A DNA stretch of 64,000 bases, taken from positions 1 through 64,000 of IMG/VR virus record IMGVR_UViG_3300032116_000088; one strand, 5' to 3'. The stretch comes from a virus. The translations under genes and the position numbers were made by a program. Under the pieces are notes generated by a model. The model did no database searches. It was not told the origin of the DNA and was given only the letters and a program-made list of their open reading frames with translations. Positions 1 to 6,568 of this stretch are shown piece by piece (the first letter of the stretch is position 1; each line of letters opens with the position of its first letter).

Positions 1-13
1 CGAAAGGAAAACC

Positions 14-448
14 ATGCCAGAAGCAATCTATATTGAACCATTCCCTAAAGCAAAACGTGGTGACGAATTTAAGAACATGGCTTCTTACCGTACAAACCCA
101 CACCGTGGAGTTGACTGGTCCGTACCATCAAAAACACCAATTAAAGCAATTACTGGTGGAACCGTTATGGAGACCGGTTGGACCGATGTTCTAGGAAATA
201 TCCTAGTCCAATCAACTTACGACAAGCACTTTATTCTATACGCACACCTAGCAGAACCTAGCCCACTAAAGCAAGGCGACAAAGTTGTTGCAGGTGAAAC
301 CGTAATTGGTAGAGTTGGTGGAGGTAAAGACACCCCATCAGGAACTGCATCTACCGGTGCTCACCTTCACGTTACTTATGGTGTAGTAAAGAATCTCGTA
401 ACAGCTCCGATGGATAAGCTACGCGACCTTTGGGCAAGATTTAAGTAA
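14..448 (+). CDS. M23-family peptidoglycan endopeptidase, candidate endolysin
   Basis: The 144-residue protein is almost entirely one LytM/peptidase M23 domain. The zinc ligands are visible: His30 and Asp34 in NPHRGVDW, and the HLH pair at 117-119, with His78 in YAHL as the usual additional active-site histidine. M23 enzymes cut peptide cross-bridges of cell-wall peptidoglycan. There is no signal peptide, binding domain or membrane segment, so export would need a holin or similar. An AAAGGAA ribosome site precedes the ATG. The following genes encode a 38-residue protein and a one-helix membrane protein, which fits a lysis cassette but does not prove it. It could instead be virion-associated, because a second M23 domain sits in the tape measure protein. 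Confidence 0.85.
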   Translation: MPEAIYIEPFPKAKRGDEFKNMASYRTNPHRGVDWSVPSKTPIKAITGGTVMETGWTDVLGNILVQSTYDKHFILYAHLAEPSPLKQGDKVVAGETVIGRVGGGKDTPSGTASTGAHLHVTYGVVKNLVTAPMDKLRDLWARFK

Positions 449-564
449 TGCAAGGTTCACTAGGACATCCGGCTCTTAGCTCCAAGATAACTTGGGGCGG
501 AGGCGGCCGTCCCGTTGGAGAAGGATTTGGTGGAGGATACCGAATCAAAAAGGGTCTAAAATAA
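448..564 (+). CDS. Small glycine-rich protein (38 aa), unknown function
   Basis: A short reading frame starts in a TAATG overlap with the M23 gene and ends two bases before the next ATG, so translation is probably coupled on both sides. The product is 38 residues with two glycine clusters (WGGGGRP and GEGFGGGYR) and a basic C-terminus (RIKKGLK). There is no membrane segment or recognisable domain. The tight packing and the fact that it fills the whole gap between two genes are the main reasons to call it real. I do not recognise it. Confidence 0.55.
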   Translation: MQGSLGHPALSSKITWGGGGRPVGEGFGGGYRIKKGLK

Positions 565-565
565 A

Positions 566-913
566 ATGAATGAAATAGCCTTATATTGGGCCGCAGGCAT
601 AATAACCGTTCTAACCGCCGTTGGAATGATTTGGAGGCTCCTAAAGCCCGTCTGTGACCGTATACATGCCCTTATGGACGGCTGGGACAACTTTATTCGA
701 GATTGGGCGGGAGAACCGGCTGAACCTGGTCGTTCCGCCGTGCCAGGTGTCATGGAGCGCTTGAACCGTATTGACGGTGAATTGAAGCGTAACGGCGGAA
801 CTTCCATGAAAGACGCTATTACTAGGGTTGAAAAGAAGTTAGAGCAGATTGATGCTAGACTCGAAGATGGAAATAAAAGATTTGAAAATCTTGAGGAAAA
901 AATAAATGGCTAG
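566..913 (+). CDS. Small membrane-anchored coiled-coil protein, possible holin or lysis accessory
   Basis: The 115-residue protein has one hydrophobic helix at about residues 4-25 (IALYWAAGIITVLTAVGMIW). A middle region follows, then a strongly charged heptad-like C-terminus from about residue 80 (ITRVEKKLEQIDARLED). The architecture, an N-terminal membrane helix with a cytoplasmic or periplasmic coiled coil, is common in actinophage lysis cassettes (DUF2746-like proteins). The position just downstream of the M23 peptidase supports a lysis role, but this is inference. It ends by overlapping the next start at 906. Confidence 0.65.
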   Translation: MNEIALYWAAGIITVLTAVGMIWRLLKPVCDRIHALMDGWDNFIRDWAGEPAEPGRSAVPGVMERLNRIDGELKRNGGTSMKDAITRVEKKLEQIDARLEDGNKRFENLEEKING

Positions 914-1640
914 TGGACCTAGAACCGTTGGATTTACAATGGGTACCGGAAGGATGGACCTTGGTCGCCTGGCAGGTAGGTCTTCAGTAGGCACAGTAGG
1001 AAGGCGCTTTTTAAAATGGAATCCTGAAGTAACTAAAGGATTAGGGCAACAACAAGCAGAAAACTGGGACAGAATGAAGAGGACTCGTCCTCTTTTATTG
1101 GTAAATCGTAAATTAATTGATACTCAGCATAATAACGACATGTATCGTATTGCTGGTGGTGGACTTGGTCCTGGGGGCTTCTTTGGAAAGTCAAGTCGTG
1201 AAAGCGGAACAAGAGTAAAACCCCGTATCAGCTTTGTTAAAGACCCTGTAACAGGAAAAATTGTTCCTGAAAGAAAAGCTAGAACTTTTCAAAAAAGTAA
1301 TGTTCCTTGGAGACCAGAACTTCCTGTTGGAAAGCCTACTGCAGATATGCCACCAATGAGCGTAAGAGGGTCTGGGGGAAGAATGGCAGCTAATCCTGCT
1401 TATGCTGCTTGGAAGGGTGAAAGACTTGAGTATAACAGTGCTTTATCTAGGCAGCAACAATTACAGCCAAATAATCCAGTTATTCAAACTATTCAGCCAG
1501 TAAAAGAAAATACAACTTCAAGATATCCTGGTGTTCCTACAAGATACTATGTTCCTAGAGGCGGAGGTCAGAATATGACTCTTGGACCAGTAAAAAATCC
1601 TGCAACAGGAAAAACAAACCCGTTTATGCAGGTTGCTTAA
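906..1640 (+). CDS. Unknown basic, glycine/arginine-rich protein
   Basis: The 244-residue protein starts inside the end of the upstream gene (8-base overlap). It is rich in Gly, Arg, Pro and Asn, has no hydrophobic segment and looks largely disordered. The C-terminal third has tyrosine-proline patches (SRYPGVPTRYYVP). The composition resembles the unknown proteins encoded at 54.7-56.5 kb, which also carry G/N/P-rich stretches, so a minor virion role is possible. I do not recognise a domain. The 63-base gap after it contains a small inverted repeat. Confidence 0.7.
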   Translation: MASGPRTVGFTMGTGRMDLGRLAGRSSVGTVGRRFLKWNPEVTKGLGQQQAENWDRMKRTRPLLLVNRKLIDTQHNNDMYRIAGGGLGPGGFFGKSSRESGTRVKPRISFVKDPVTGKIVPERKARTFQKSNVPWRPELPVGKPTADMPPMSVRGSGGRMAANPAYAAWKGERLEYNSALSRQQQLQPNNPVIQTIQPVKENTTSRYPGVPTRYYVPRGGGQNMTLGPVKNPATGKTNPFMQVA

Positions 1641-1662
1641 TTTAGGCTGAAAAAATATCTAA

Positions 1663-1681
1663 AATACTGCAATCTAGTATT
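1663..1681. promoter_or_regulatory. Short inverted repeat in intergenic gap
   Basis: AATACT at 1663-1668 pairs with AGTATT at 1676-1681 around a 7-base loop, in the only non-coding gap of this gene cluster, about 23 bases before the next ATG. It lacks a GC-rich stem and a clear T tract. An operator or weak processing hairpin is as likely as a terminator. Confidence 0.2.
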
Positions 1682-1703
1682 AGACTTAAAGAAGGGTGGG
1701 CCC

Positions 1704-1946
1704 ATGCCTCTCATTCGTAAGTTTGCTGTTCAGGGACATGCCGTTCCTAACAGCGTAACCTATCCTCGTGGACCATTCCCACCTGAGATTTTCGCGCAGA
1801 ATCCCAGGGCAGAAGAAAACTTTCCCGATTCGGACTCCTTACATGAATCTTTTGACGACATCCGTCTATTTAGATGCAAGTATTGTTCAGACGTACTTTA
1901 CGAGGAAGAATTAAACACTCATGATTGCAATCAGGAAGAAGAATAA
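1704..1946 (+). CDS. Small zinc-finger-like protein
   Basis: The protein has 80 residues. The C-terminal part carries a Cys2-His-Cys arrangement, FRCKYCSDVLYEEELNTHDC, that would fit a single zinc-binding site. The N-terminal half is proline-rich. A purine-rich AAAGAAGGG precedes the ATG. The last six residues are acidic, and the gene stops just before the start of the PASTA protein. The function is unknown. A nucleic-acid or protein adaptor role is a guess. Confidence 0.65.
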   Translation: MPLIRKFAVQGHAVPNSVTYPRGPFPPEIFAQNPRAEENFPDSDSLHESFDDIRLFRCKYCSDVLYEEELNTHDCNQEEE

Positions 1947-1948
1947 AA

Positions 1949-2626
1949 ATGGCAACAAATAACAATGGAAACCTGCTCGATGATGCAGGAAACGTAGTCG
2001 TTGACTTCGTATGGGGTAACTTCCCTCTACAGCCAAACGACGTACGTGAGGATGGAAAGCGTCTAGACTTTGCTCTAGATAATCACGTAATCGCACAAAC
2101 CGGTTGGAACGGCTACCCACTATACGTTCCAAACACTGACGGTGCGGCAATTGAAGGCGACAGCCCAGCAGACGGAATTCAGGCAGACGAAATCTTTATC
2201 GTTGTACCTAACGTTCTTGGTCAGACCACCGCTTTGGCTACCGACGCCCTTAAGGACGCAGGTTACACCACTGTAACCGTAGCGACCGCTGCTACTAACG
2301 CTAACAAGAGCATTACCGACATTGACCGTACTGCTGGAAGCAAGGAAGTTACTATCACCGCAACTGGTGCAGTAGCCGCTTACCCAGTTGGTACTAAGAT
2401 TACTATTGCTAGCACTGGCACCGTTGACGGTACTTGGACTGTAACTGGCGCAGTAAGCACCAACCAGGTTAAGTTCCAGTCTAACGCTACTACCGAGCTA
2501 ACTTCCGGTACTGGTGTTGTATTCGGTGCTGTTGGTACTGTTAAGACTCAGTCTACTGCTGCTGGAGCCGCAAGCATTGCTGCTGGTGGAACTATCACCA
2601 TTACTCCTTGGGCTGCAAATAGCTAA
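1949..2626 (+). CDS. Virion surface protein with a PASTA domain interrupted by a beta module
   Basis: I chose ATG 1949 because AGGAAGAAG lies at proper distance upstream; an in-frame ATG at 1925 lies inside the previous gene. The 225-residue protein has an N-terminal region (1-80), then the first half of a PASTA-like domain (about 85-116: VVPNVLG followed by LKDAGYTTVTV). A beta-rich insertion of about 78 residues (117-194) follows, then the remaining PASTA strands (196-221: VKTQSTAAG and GGTITITP). PASTA domains bind muropeptides in bacterial kinases and penicillin-binding proteins, so contact with the host wall is plausible. The insertion belongs to the same module family found in the sheath and baseplate proteins. 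A head decoration or fibre role is inferred from context. Confidence 0.75.
   Translation: MATNNNGNLLDDAGNVVVDFVWGNFPLQPNDVREDGKRLDFALDNHVIAQTGWNGYPLYVPNTDGAAIEGDSPADGIQADEIFIVVPNVLGQTTALATDALKDAGYTTVTVATAATNANKSITDIDRTAGSKEVTITATGAVAAYPVGTKITIASTGTVDGTWTVTGAVSTNQVKFQSNATTELTSGTGVVFGAVGTVKTQSTAAGAASIAAGGTITITPWAANS
2297..2530 (+). repeat. Recurrent beta module, copy 1 (inside PASTA protein)
   Basis: Residues 117-194 of the PASTA protein match the module pattern seen elsewhere: a VTIT strand, a PVGTKITIA turn (equivalent of the HGxxxGDxVxI motif), then GTWTVT and VKFQSN strands. This copy has lost the AAHG signature (it reads AVAAYPVG). It lies between the two recognisable halves of the PASTA fold. 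Confidence 0.6.
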
Positions 2627-2645
2627 GAATACTCAGGTTAAATAA

Positions 2646-3650
2646 ATGGCTGAACGCCTGAACTCTAGTAATCAGAGCAGATATGCTTTGAAGAGTTCGG
2701 GCGTTCAGGCATTTGACCCTGTTGGAGCACAACTTGGTGCAAGTAATCGTACTATGCGTCAAATATCAGAATATATGGATATTGACACAATTAGAGAAGC
2801 TTTAGAATTAGCTGGTGAAGAGTACGACGAACGAGGCTTTCTTGGTGGATTATCTTCAGAGACTACTGCAGCTAGACAAGCTGAAATTCAAGAAGCTATA
2901 TTTAATATAAATAACACACAATTTAAAAATGCTCAACTTGTTAGAGAGCTATACGGGGGACCAGAGCAGTCTCCTGAATTATATAAAAAAGACCCTTTTG
3001 GAATTGTAACTCCTTACGCATACGAAAAAGGGTTAACTGCTTCTGATTATCTTGGAACTGGGTATGAAAGTCCAGAAAGAACTCAAGGTAAAAGAAAAGG
3101 GTGGACGTTTAAAGGTGTGGCAGTAGCCCCTTCTGCGTTATCAGACCTTCCTACTTCAACAACAAACTGGAGACGTCCTAGAACAGTAGCTGCGGGGTAT
3201 GACTATAACCCAGATACAGATACTGGAATAATTACAGTTGTGTTTCGTGATGGAACCTTTTATAATTATTATGATGTTCCTCCTTCTGTTTGGATTCAGT
3301 TTCATGATTCCTTCTCAAAAGGACCGATGCTAAACCGTAAAAGTAAAAACGGTAAACAAGCTATAGATGGAAAACTTCTATCGTATAAACACGGTCCTGC
3401 AGATATGAGTAACTTAAGCCCAACAGCACAAGAGTTCCTCTACAAAGTAGCTAGAACAGTTCAAATTTATAATAGAGAAGCAAAAGCTAGAATAAATAAA
3501 GCAACTGGTGAAGTCTACAAATACAGAGGCAGACCAACTGCTGGGTCCCCTCAAAATGCTAGAGTTAAACGTAAACGTAATTTAAATGTGGCTGCTAAAA
3601 AAAGCGGTTACAATCCCAACAGAAATGCGGGAAAACAAAGAAAACCATAA
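2646..3650 (+). CDS. KTSC-domain protein of unknown role
   Basis: The protein has 334 residues. A KTSC-like domain is visible at about residues 185-245: YDYNPDTDTGIITVVFRDG, then YNYYDVPPSVW, then SFSKGPMLNRKS. KTSC is a small fold fused to phage and tRNA-synthetase-related proteins whose activity is not settled. The first 150 residues are helical and polar, and the C-terminal 60 are strongly basic (RVKRKRN, RKP tail), suggesting nucleic-acid contact. The gene starts 19 bases after the previous stop. The position just upstream of packaging genes is consistent with a head-associated or DNA-binding protein, but no function can be assigned. Confidence 0.75.
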   Translation: MAERLNSSNQSRYALKSSGVQAFDPVGAQLGASNRTMRQISEYMDIDTIREALELAGEEYDERGFLGGLSSETTAARQAEIQEAIFNINNTQFKNAQLVRELYGGPEQSPELYKKDPFGIVTPYAYEKGLTASDYLGTGYESPERTQGKRKGWTFKGVAVAPSALSDLPTSTTNWRRPRTVAAGYDYNPDTDTGIITVVFRDGTFYNYYDVPPSVWIQFHDSFSKGPMLNRKSKNGKQAIDGKLLSYKHGPADMSNLSPTAQEFLYKVARTVQIYNREAKARINKATGEVYKYRGRPTAGSPQNARVKRKRNLNVAAKKSGYNPNRNAGKQRKP

Positions 3651-3657
3651 GGAATGT

Positions 3658-3978
3658 ATGCCACGGACACACAACATCGGAACTAAAATATTTGTACAGT
3701 TTATTGACTTTCCAGTAAAATGGGGATATAAACTGGTAGTAAGAGGATGGACTCAAGAAATTAAATTCCCATTTCGCACAGCCCAACCTTTTATATTCAG
3801 AATGCCATTTCATAAAGCTTTTGTTTTTGGATGGTGGACTGGAAATCAACCGGATGAAGAAACCGCACTAAATAACGCTATGCAAGGACGTGTACTAAAA
3901 GATGAAGATTTTGAAAAAGGGTGGACTCCGCCAGCCTACAAAAATGGAGAAAAGGGTGTCTGGGATTGGGACGCCTGA
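3658..3978 (+). CDS. Unknown aromatic-rich small protein
   Basis: ATG 3658 is preferred over an in-frame ATG at 3586 because AAGGAA lies just upstream and it avoids overlapping the KTSC gene. The 106-residue product is unusually rich in Phe and Trp (FPFRTAQPFIFRMPFHKAFVFGWWTG). It has an acidic/lysine C-terminus. No domain is recognised. It sits directly before the genes leading into the large terminase. Confidence 0.65.
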   Translation: MPRTHNIGTKIFVQFIDFPVKWGYKLVVRGWTQEIKFPFRTAQPFIFRMPFHKAFVFGWWTGNQPDEETALNNAMQGRVLKDEDFEKGWTPPAYKNGEKGVWDWDA

Positions 3979-4129
3979 TTTAATTATGTGGGCAGAAAAC
4001 GCTCTGTTTGTTATTGGAAAAGAAGTTACCCATCACCAAAGAACCAAATCGCAGGATTCTTTAGATGAGGCACTTCTAGGAGCCGAAGCTTTGGTAGCAA
4101 TAATTAAAGAATTGCAAAAGAGGTTATAG
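3944..4129 (+). CDS. Small helical protein upstream of large terminase
   Basis: The reading frame is open from 3902, but the start is uncertain. ATGs at 3902, 3944 and 3986 are all possible and none has a strong ribosome site. I list 3944 (61 residues) because it limits the overlap with the previous gene to 35 bases. The conserved-looking core is GTPDLIMWAENALFVIGKEV followed by DEALLGAEALVAIIKEL, a helix pair. The stop overlaps the GTG start of the terminase gene. It is too short for a normal small terminase, although the location is where one would be expected. The function is unknown. Confidence 0.55.
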   Translation: MEKRVSGIGTPDLIMWAENALFVIGKEVTHHQRTKSQDSLDEALLGAEALVAIIKELQKRL

Positions 4130-5778
4130 TGAATTCCGAAGATGAAGAATATGAATACGAAGAATACGAGGACCCAGCTTGGGCTTTAGATGATGAAGAA
4201 GAGGAAGAAAGTCAATTTGAAGAAATTGACCCATCTTTTTATAGAAACTTAGACGAAGAAGATGGCACTTACTTCGAAGAAGAAGAAGAGGATGTTTTTT
4301 CTCAAGATTTCATCGACCGACTTATAGACAAAATAATGCAGTTTATGGATGGCTTAGTAGGCCACCCCTTGCATGATTACCAACAGCCTTTAGCTAGACG
4401 AATAATAGAAGCAGTTTTAATTGGCAAAGGTGATGAAATTACTGCTCTAGCATCACGTCAGTCAGGAAAATCTGAAACAATCGCTAACACAGTAGCCACT
4501 CTTATGGTACTTTTACCTAAACTTTCTATATTATATCCAGAACTTTTAGATAAATATAAAAATGGAATTTGGGTAGGATTATTTGCTCCAACAGAGGGTC
4601 AGGCTGAAACTTTGTTTGGTAGGACTGTAAGTAGATTAACTTCTGAAAGAGCATTAGAGCTTTTGGGTGACCCTGAAATCGATGACCAAGCCGCTAAAAT
4701 TGGTGGTGTAACAAGAATGGTTCGACTAAAAAATTCAGGCAGTAGCATTACCATGATGACTGCTAACCCAAGAGCTAAAATTGAATCTAAGTCGTTTCAT
4801 TTAATTGTTATTGATGAGTGTCAAGAAGCAGACGACTTTGTAGTTTCTAAATCTATTGCACCTATGCTTGCATATTATGCAGGTATTATGGTTAAAACAG
4901 GAACACCAACTACAAGTAAAAATAACTTTTATAGAGCTATCCAACTTAACAAAAGACTTCAAACCGAAAGAGGAAGACGTCAAAACCATTTCCAATGGGA
5001 CTGGAAAGATGTTTCAAAAGTAAACCCCAACTATAAAACATTTATTAAACAAGAAATGCTTCGTATTGGAGAAGACTCAGATGAGTTCCAAATGTCGTAT
5101 AACTGTAAATGGCTACTGGAACGAGGTATGTTTGTTAGCAGTTCAGTTCTAGATGAACTAGGAGATACTTCTCAAGAACTTGTAAAAGTCTGGCACAAAA
5201 CTCCTGTTGTAGTAGGTATTGACCCAGCTCGTAAAATGGACTCTACCGTGGTGACTGTAGTATGGGTAGACTGGGATAGGCCCGATGAGTTTGGATATTT
5301 TGACCATAGAATTCTTAATTGGCTAGAAATACAGGGAGATGACTGGGAAGAGCAGTACTTCCAAATAGTTAACTTTCTTTCAAATTATGACGTTCTTGCT
5401 GTTGGAGTAGACGCAAACGGTGTTGGTGACGCAGTAGCCCAACGTCTTAAGCTTCTCTTAGGTAGGTCAGAGGTATTTTCTTTAACTTCATCTCAAACCG
5501 AGCAGTCTAAAAGATTTAAGCATCTTCAAGCTTTAATTCAAAGAAGAATGCTAAGCTATCCAAATCACGCTAAAACTAGACGCCTTAGAATTCACAAGAG
5601 GTTTGTTCAGCAAATGACAGACGTAGAAATTAAGTATAAGGGACCTAACTTTATTGTTGAAGCTCCTACTGAAACCTACGCACATGACGACTTTGTTGAC
5701 TCTTTGGCTATTGCTTGCTCTTTAACACAAGAGTTAGTCATGCCAGAGGTAGAAATAAGTAATTCAGCTTTTTTCTAA
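4129..5778 (+). CDS. terL: Terminase large subunit
   Basis: The 549-residue packaging motor starts at GTG, overlapping the previous stop. After a strikingly acidic N-terminal extension (residues 3-56, mostly Glu/Asp/Tyr), the ATPase domain shows a Walker A-like SRQSGKSE (109-116) and Walker B LIVIDECQEAD (about 225-235). The RNase H-like nuclease domain carries metal-binding acidic residues in VGIDPARK (Asp365), VGVDANG (about 426) and HDDFVDSLA (about 520). TerL cuts concatemers and drives DNA into the prohead through the portal. The acidic extension is unusual and could mimic DNA or bind a basic partner. Confidence 0.95.
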   Translation: MNSEDEEYEYEEYEDPAWALDDEEEEESQFEEIDPSFYRNLDEEDGTYFEEEEEDVFSQDFIDRLIDKIMQFMDGLVGHPLHDYQQPLARRIIEAVLIGKGDEITALASRQSGKSETIANTVATLMVLLPKLSILYPELLDKYKNGIWVGLFAPTEGQAETLFGRTVSRLTSERALELLGDPEIDDQAAKIGGVTRMVRLKNSGSSITMMTANPRAKIESKSFHLIVIDECQEADDFVVSKSIAPMLAYYAGIMVKTGTPTTSKNNFYRAIQLNKRLQTERGRRQNHFQWDWKDVSKVNPNYKTFIKQEMLRIGEDSDEFQMSYNCKWLLERGMFVSSSVLDELGDTSQELVKVWHKTPVVVGIDPARKMDSTVVTVVWVDWDRPDEFGYFDHRILNWLEIQGDDWEEQYFQIVNFLSNYDVLAVGVDANGVGDAVAQRLKLLLGRSEVFSLTSSQTEQSKRFKHLQALIQRRMLSYPNHAKTRRLRIHKRFVQQMTDVEIKYKGPNFIVEAPTETYAHDDFVDSLAIACSLTQELVMPEVEISNSAFF

Positions 5779-5870
5779 ATTTTCGAGTTAACTATGAAAA
5801 ATTTCAAGAAAACAGCCAAACTAGATATTGGAAATACTAGTTCTTTTCCATTCCAAATTAAGGAGTCCCC

Positions 5871-6266
5871 ATGGGTCTAGCACCACAACCACAATTCCCT
5901 GAGCGTGCACCTCAGACTTACGAAATGAAGATGTCCGGCAATCCAGAGCGACGCGGCCCACTTCGTTTCGAAGAGGGTGTAGCTACAGACACTGACGTTC
6001 CTAACGATTTCCAAAAGGGAATCATGAGTGGCTTTGCTGCTGCTCCAGGCCGTCCAAACCGTAACGCACCAGTATGGCAGAAGCCAGCTGCTGAAACCCT
6101 ATCAGAGCGTGCGCACGTAGGTTCTGCTGCATGGATTGAAGCCCCGACTTTCCTTGGTGAATTTGCACATGGTTCATTCTCGAACAATGCTGAGCAAGTT
6201 ATTGAAACTAAGGTTGTTACTGGCGGACGTATGATGCGTCTAAATCCAACAGTAGTAAACGACTAA
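5871..6266 (+). CDS. Unknown conserved-looking head-region protein
   Basis: The 131-residue protein is preceded by a strong AAGGAG site. It is proline- and alanine-rich, with charged N-terminal segments (PERRGPLRFEEG) and a C-terminal block ending in TKVVTGGRMMRLNP. There is no membrane helix or known motif. It sits between terminase and portal, so a role in packaging or head maturation is plausible but inferred. A stable hairpin follows its stop codon. Confidence 0.7.
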   Translation: MGLAPQPQFPERAPQTYEMKMSGNPERRGPLRFEEGVATDTDVPNDFQKGIMSGFAAAPGRPNRNAPVWQKPAAETLSERAHVGSAAWIEAPTFLGEFAHGSFSNNAEQVIETKVVTGGRMMRLNPTVVND

Positions 6267-6277
6267 TTAGGGATTTG

Positions 6278-6309
6278 AAGGACCCCGGCCCGCAAGGGCT
6301 GGGTGCCTT
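6278..6309 (+). terminator. Strong hairpin with GCAA tetraloop, possible terminator or processing site
   Basis: CCCGGCCC (6284-6291) and GGGCTGGG (6296-6303) form an 8-bp stem, including one G-U pair, capped by a GCAA (GNRA) tetraloop. After two mismatches the stem is extended by AAGG/CCTT (6278-6281 with 6306-6309). Only a weak pyrimidine run follows, and the ribosome site of the next gene (GAGGAG) starts 7 bases later. It may attenuate, protect or cut the message rather than fully stop transcription. Confidence 0.5.
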
Positions 6310-6325
6310 CTACTAGAGGAGAAAT

Positions 6326-6568
6326 ATGGCAGACGTCCCAACAAATGAAAAGCTTTATGCTATGGTGGTAACACAGGCTAAAGCTAAATACCGCATTTAT
6401 CCTAGCCCAGGTGCCTCGCACTGGGTTCATCGTCGGTATCTTGAACTTGGTGGGAAGTATGTTGATTCTGAAGAAATTGCAGAGCGTAAGAGAATGATTG
6501 CTGCTTGGCGTGAAAGAAAAGCCAAAATTAGAGGTAATCGTGATGAAGACAAGAAGGATAGTAAGTAA
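6326..6568 (+). CDS. Small charged helical protein between terminase and portal
   Basis: The 80-residue protein follows a strong GAGGAG site. It has a tyrosine/proline motif (KYRIYPSPGASHWVHRRYLE), then a lysine/arginine/glutamate-rich C-terminus. The last base of its stop is the first base of the portal ATG, so the two are translationally coupled. The sequence type recurs next to portal genes in actinophages as I remember them, but I cannot name a family. The basic tail suggests DNA or scaffold contact. Confidence 0.7.
   Translation: MADVPTNEKLYAMVVTQAKAKYRIYPSPGASHWVHRRYLELGGKYVDSEEIAERKRMIAAWRERKAKIRGNRDEDKKDSK

Noticed and set aside
1925-1948. Upstream ATG for the PASTA protein
   Set aside because: It lies inside the preceding gene without a ribosome site, while ATG 1949 has AGGAAGAAG at proper distance.
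5793-5879. A short frame after the terminase gene (28 residues)
   Set aside because: It runs through the ribosome site and start of the next gene, has no ribosome site and no recognisable motif.
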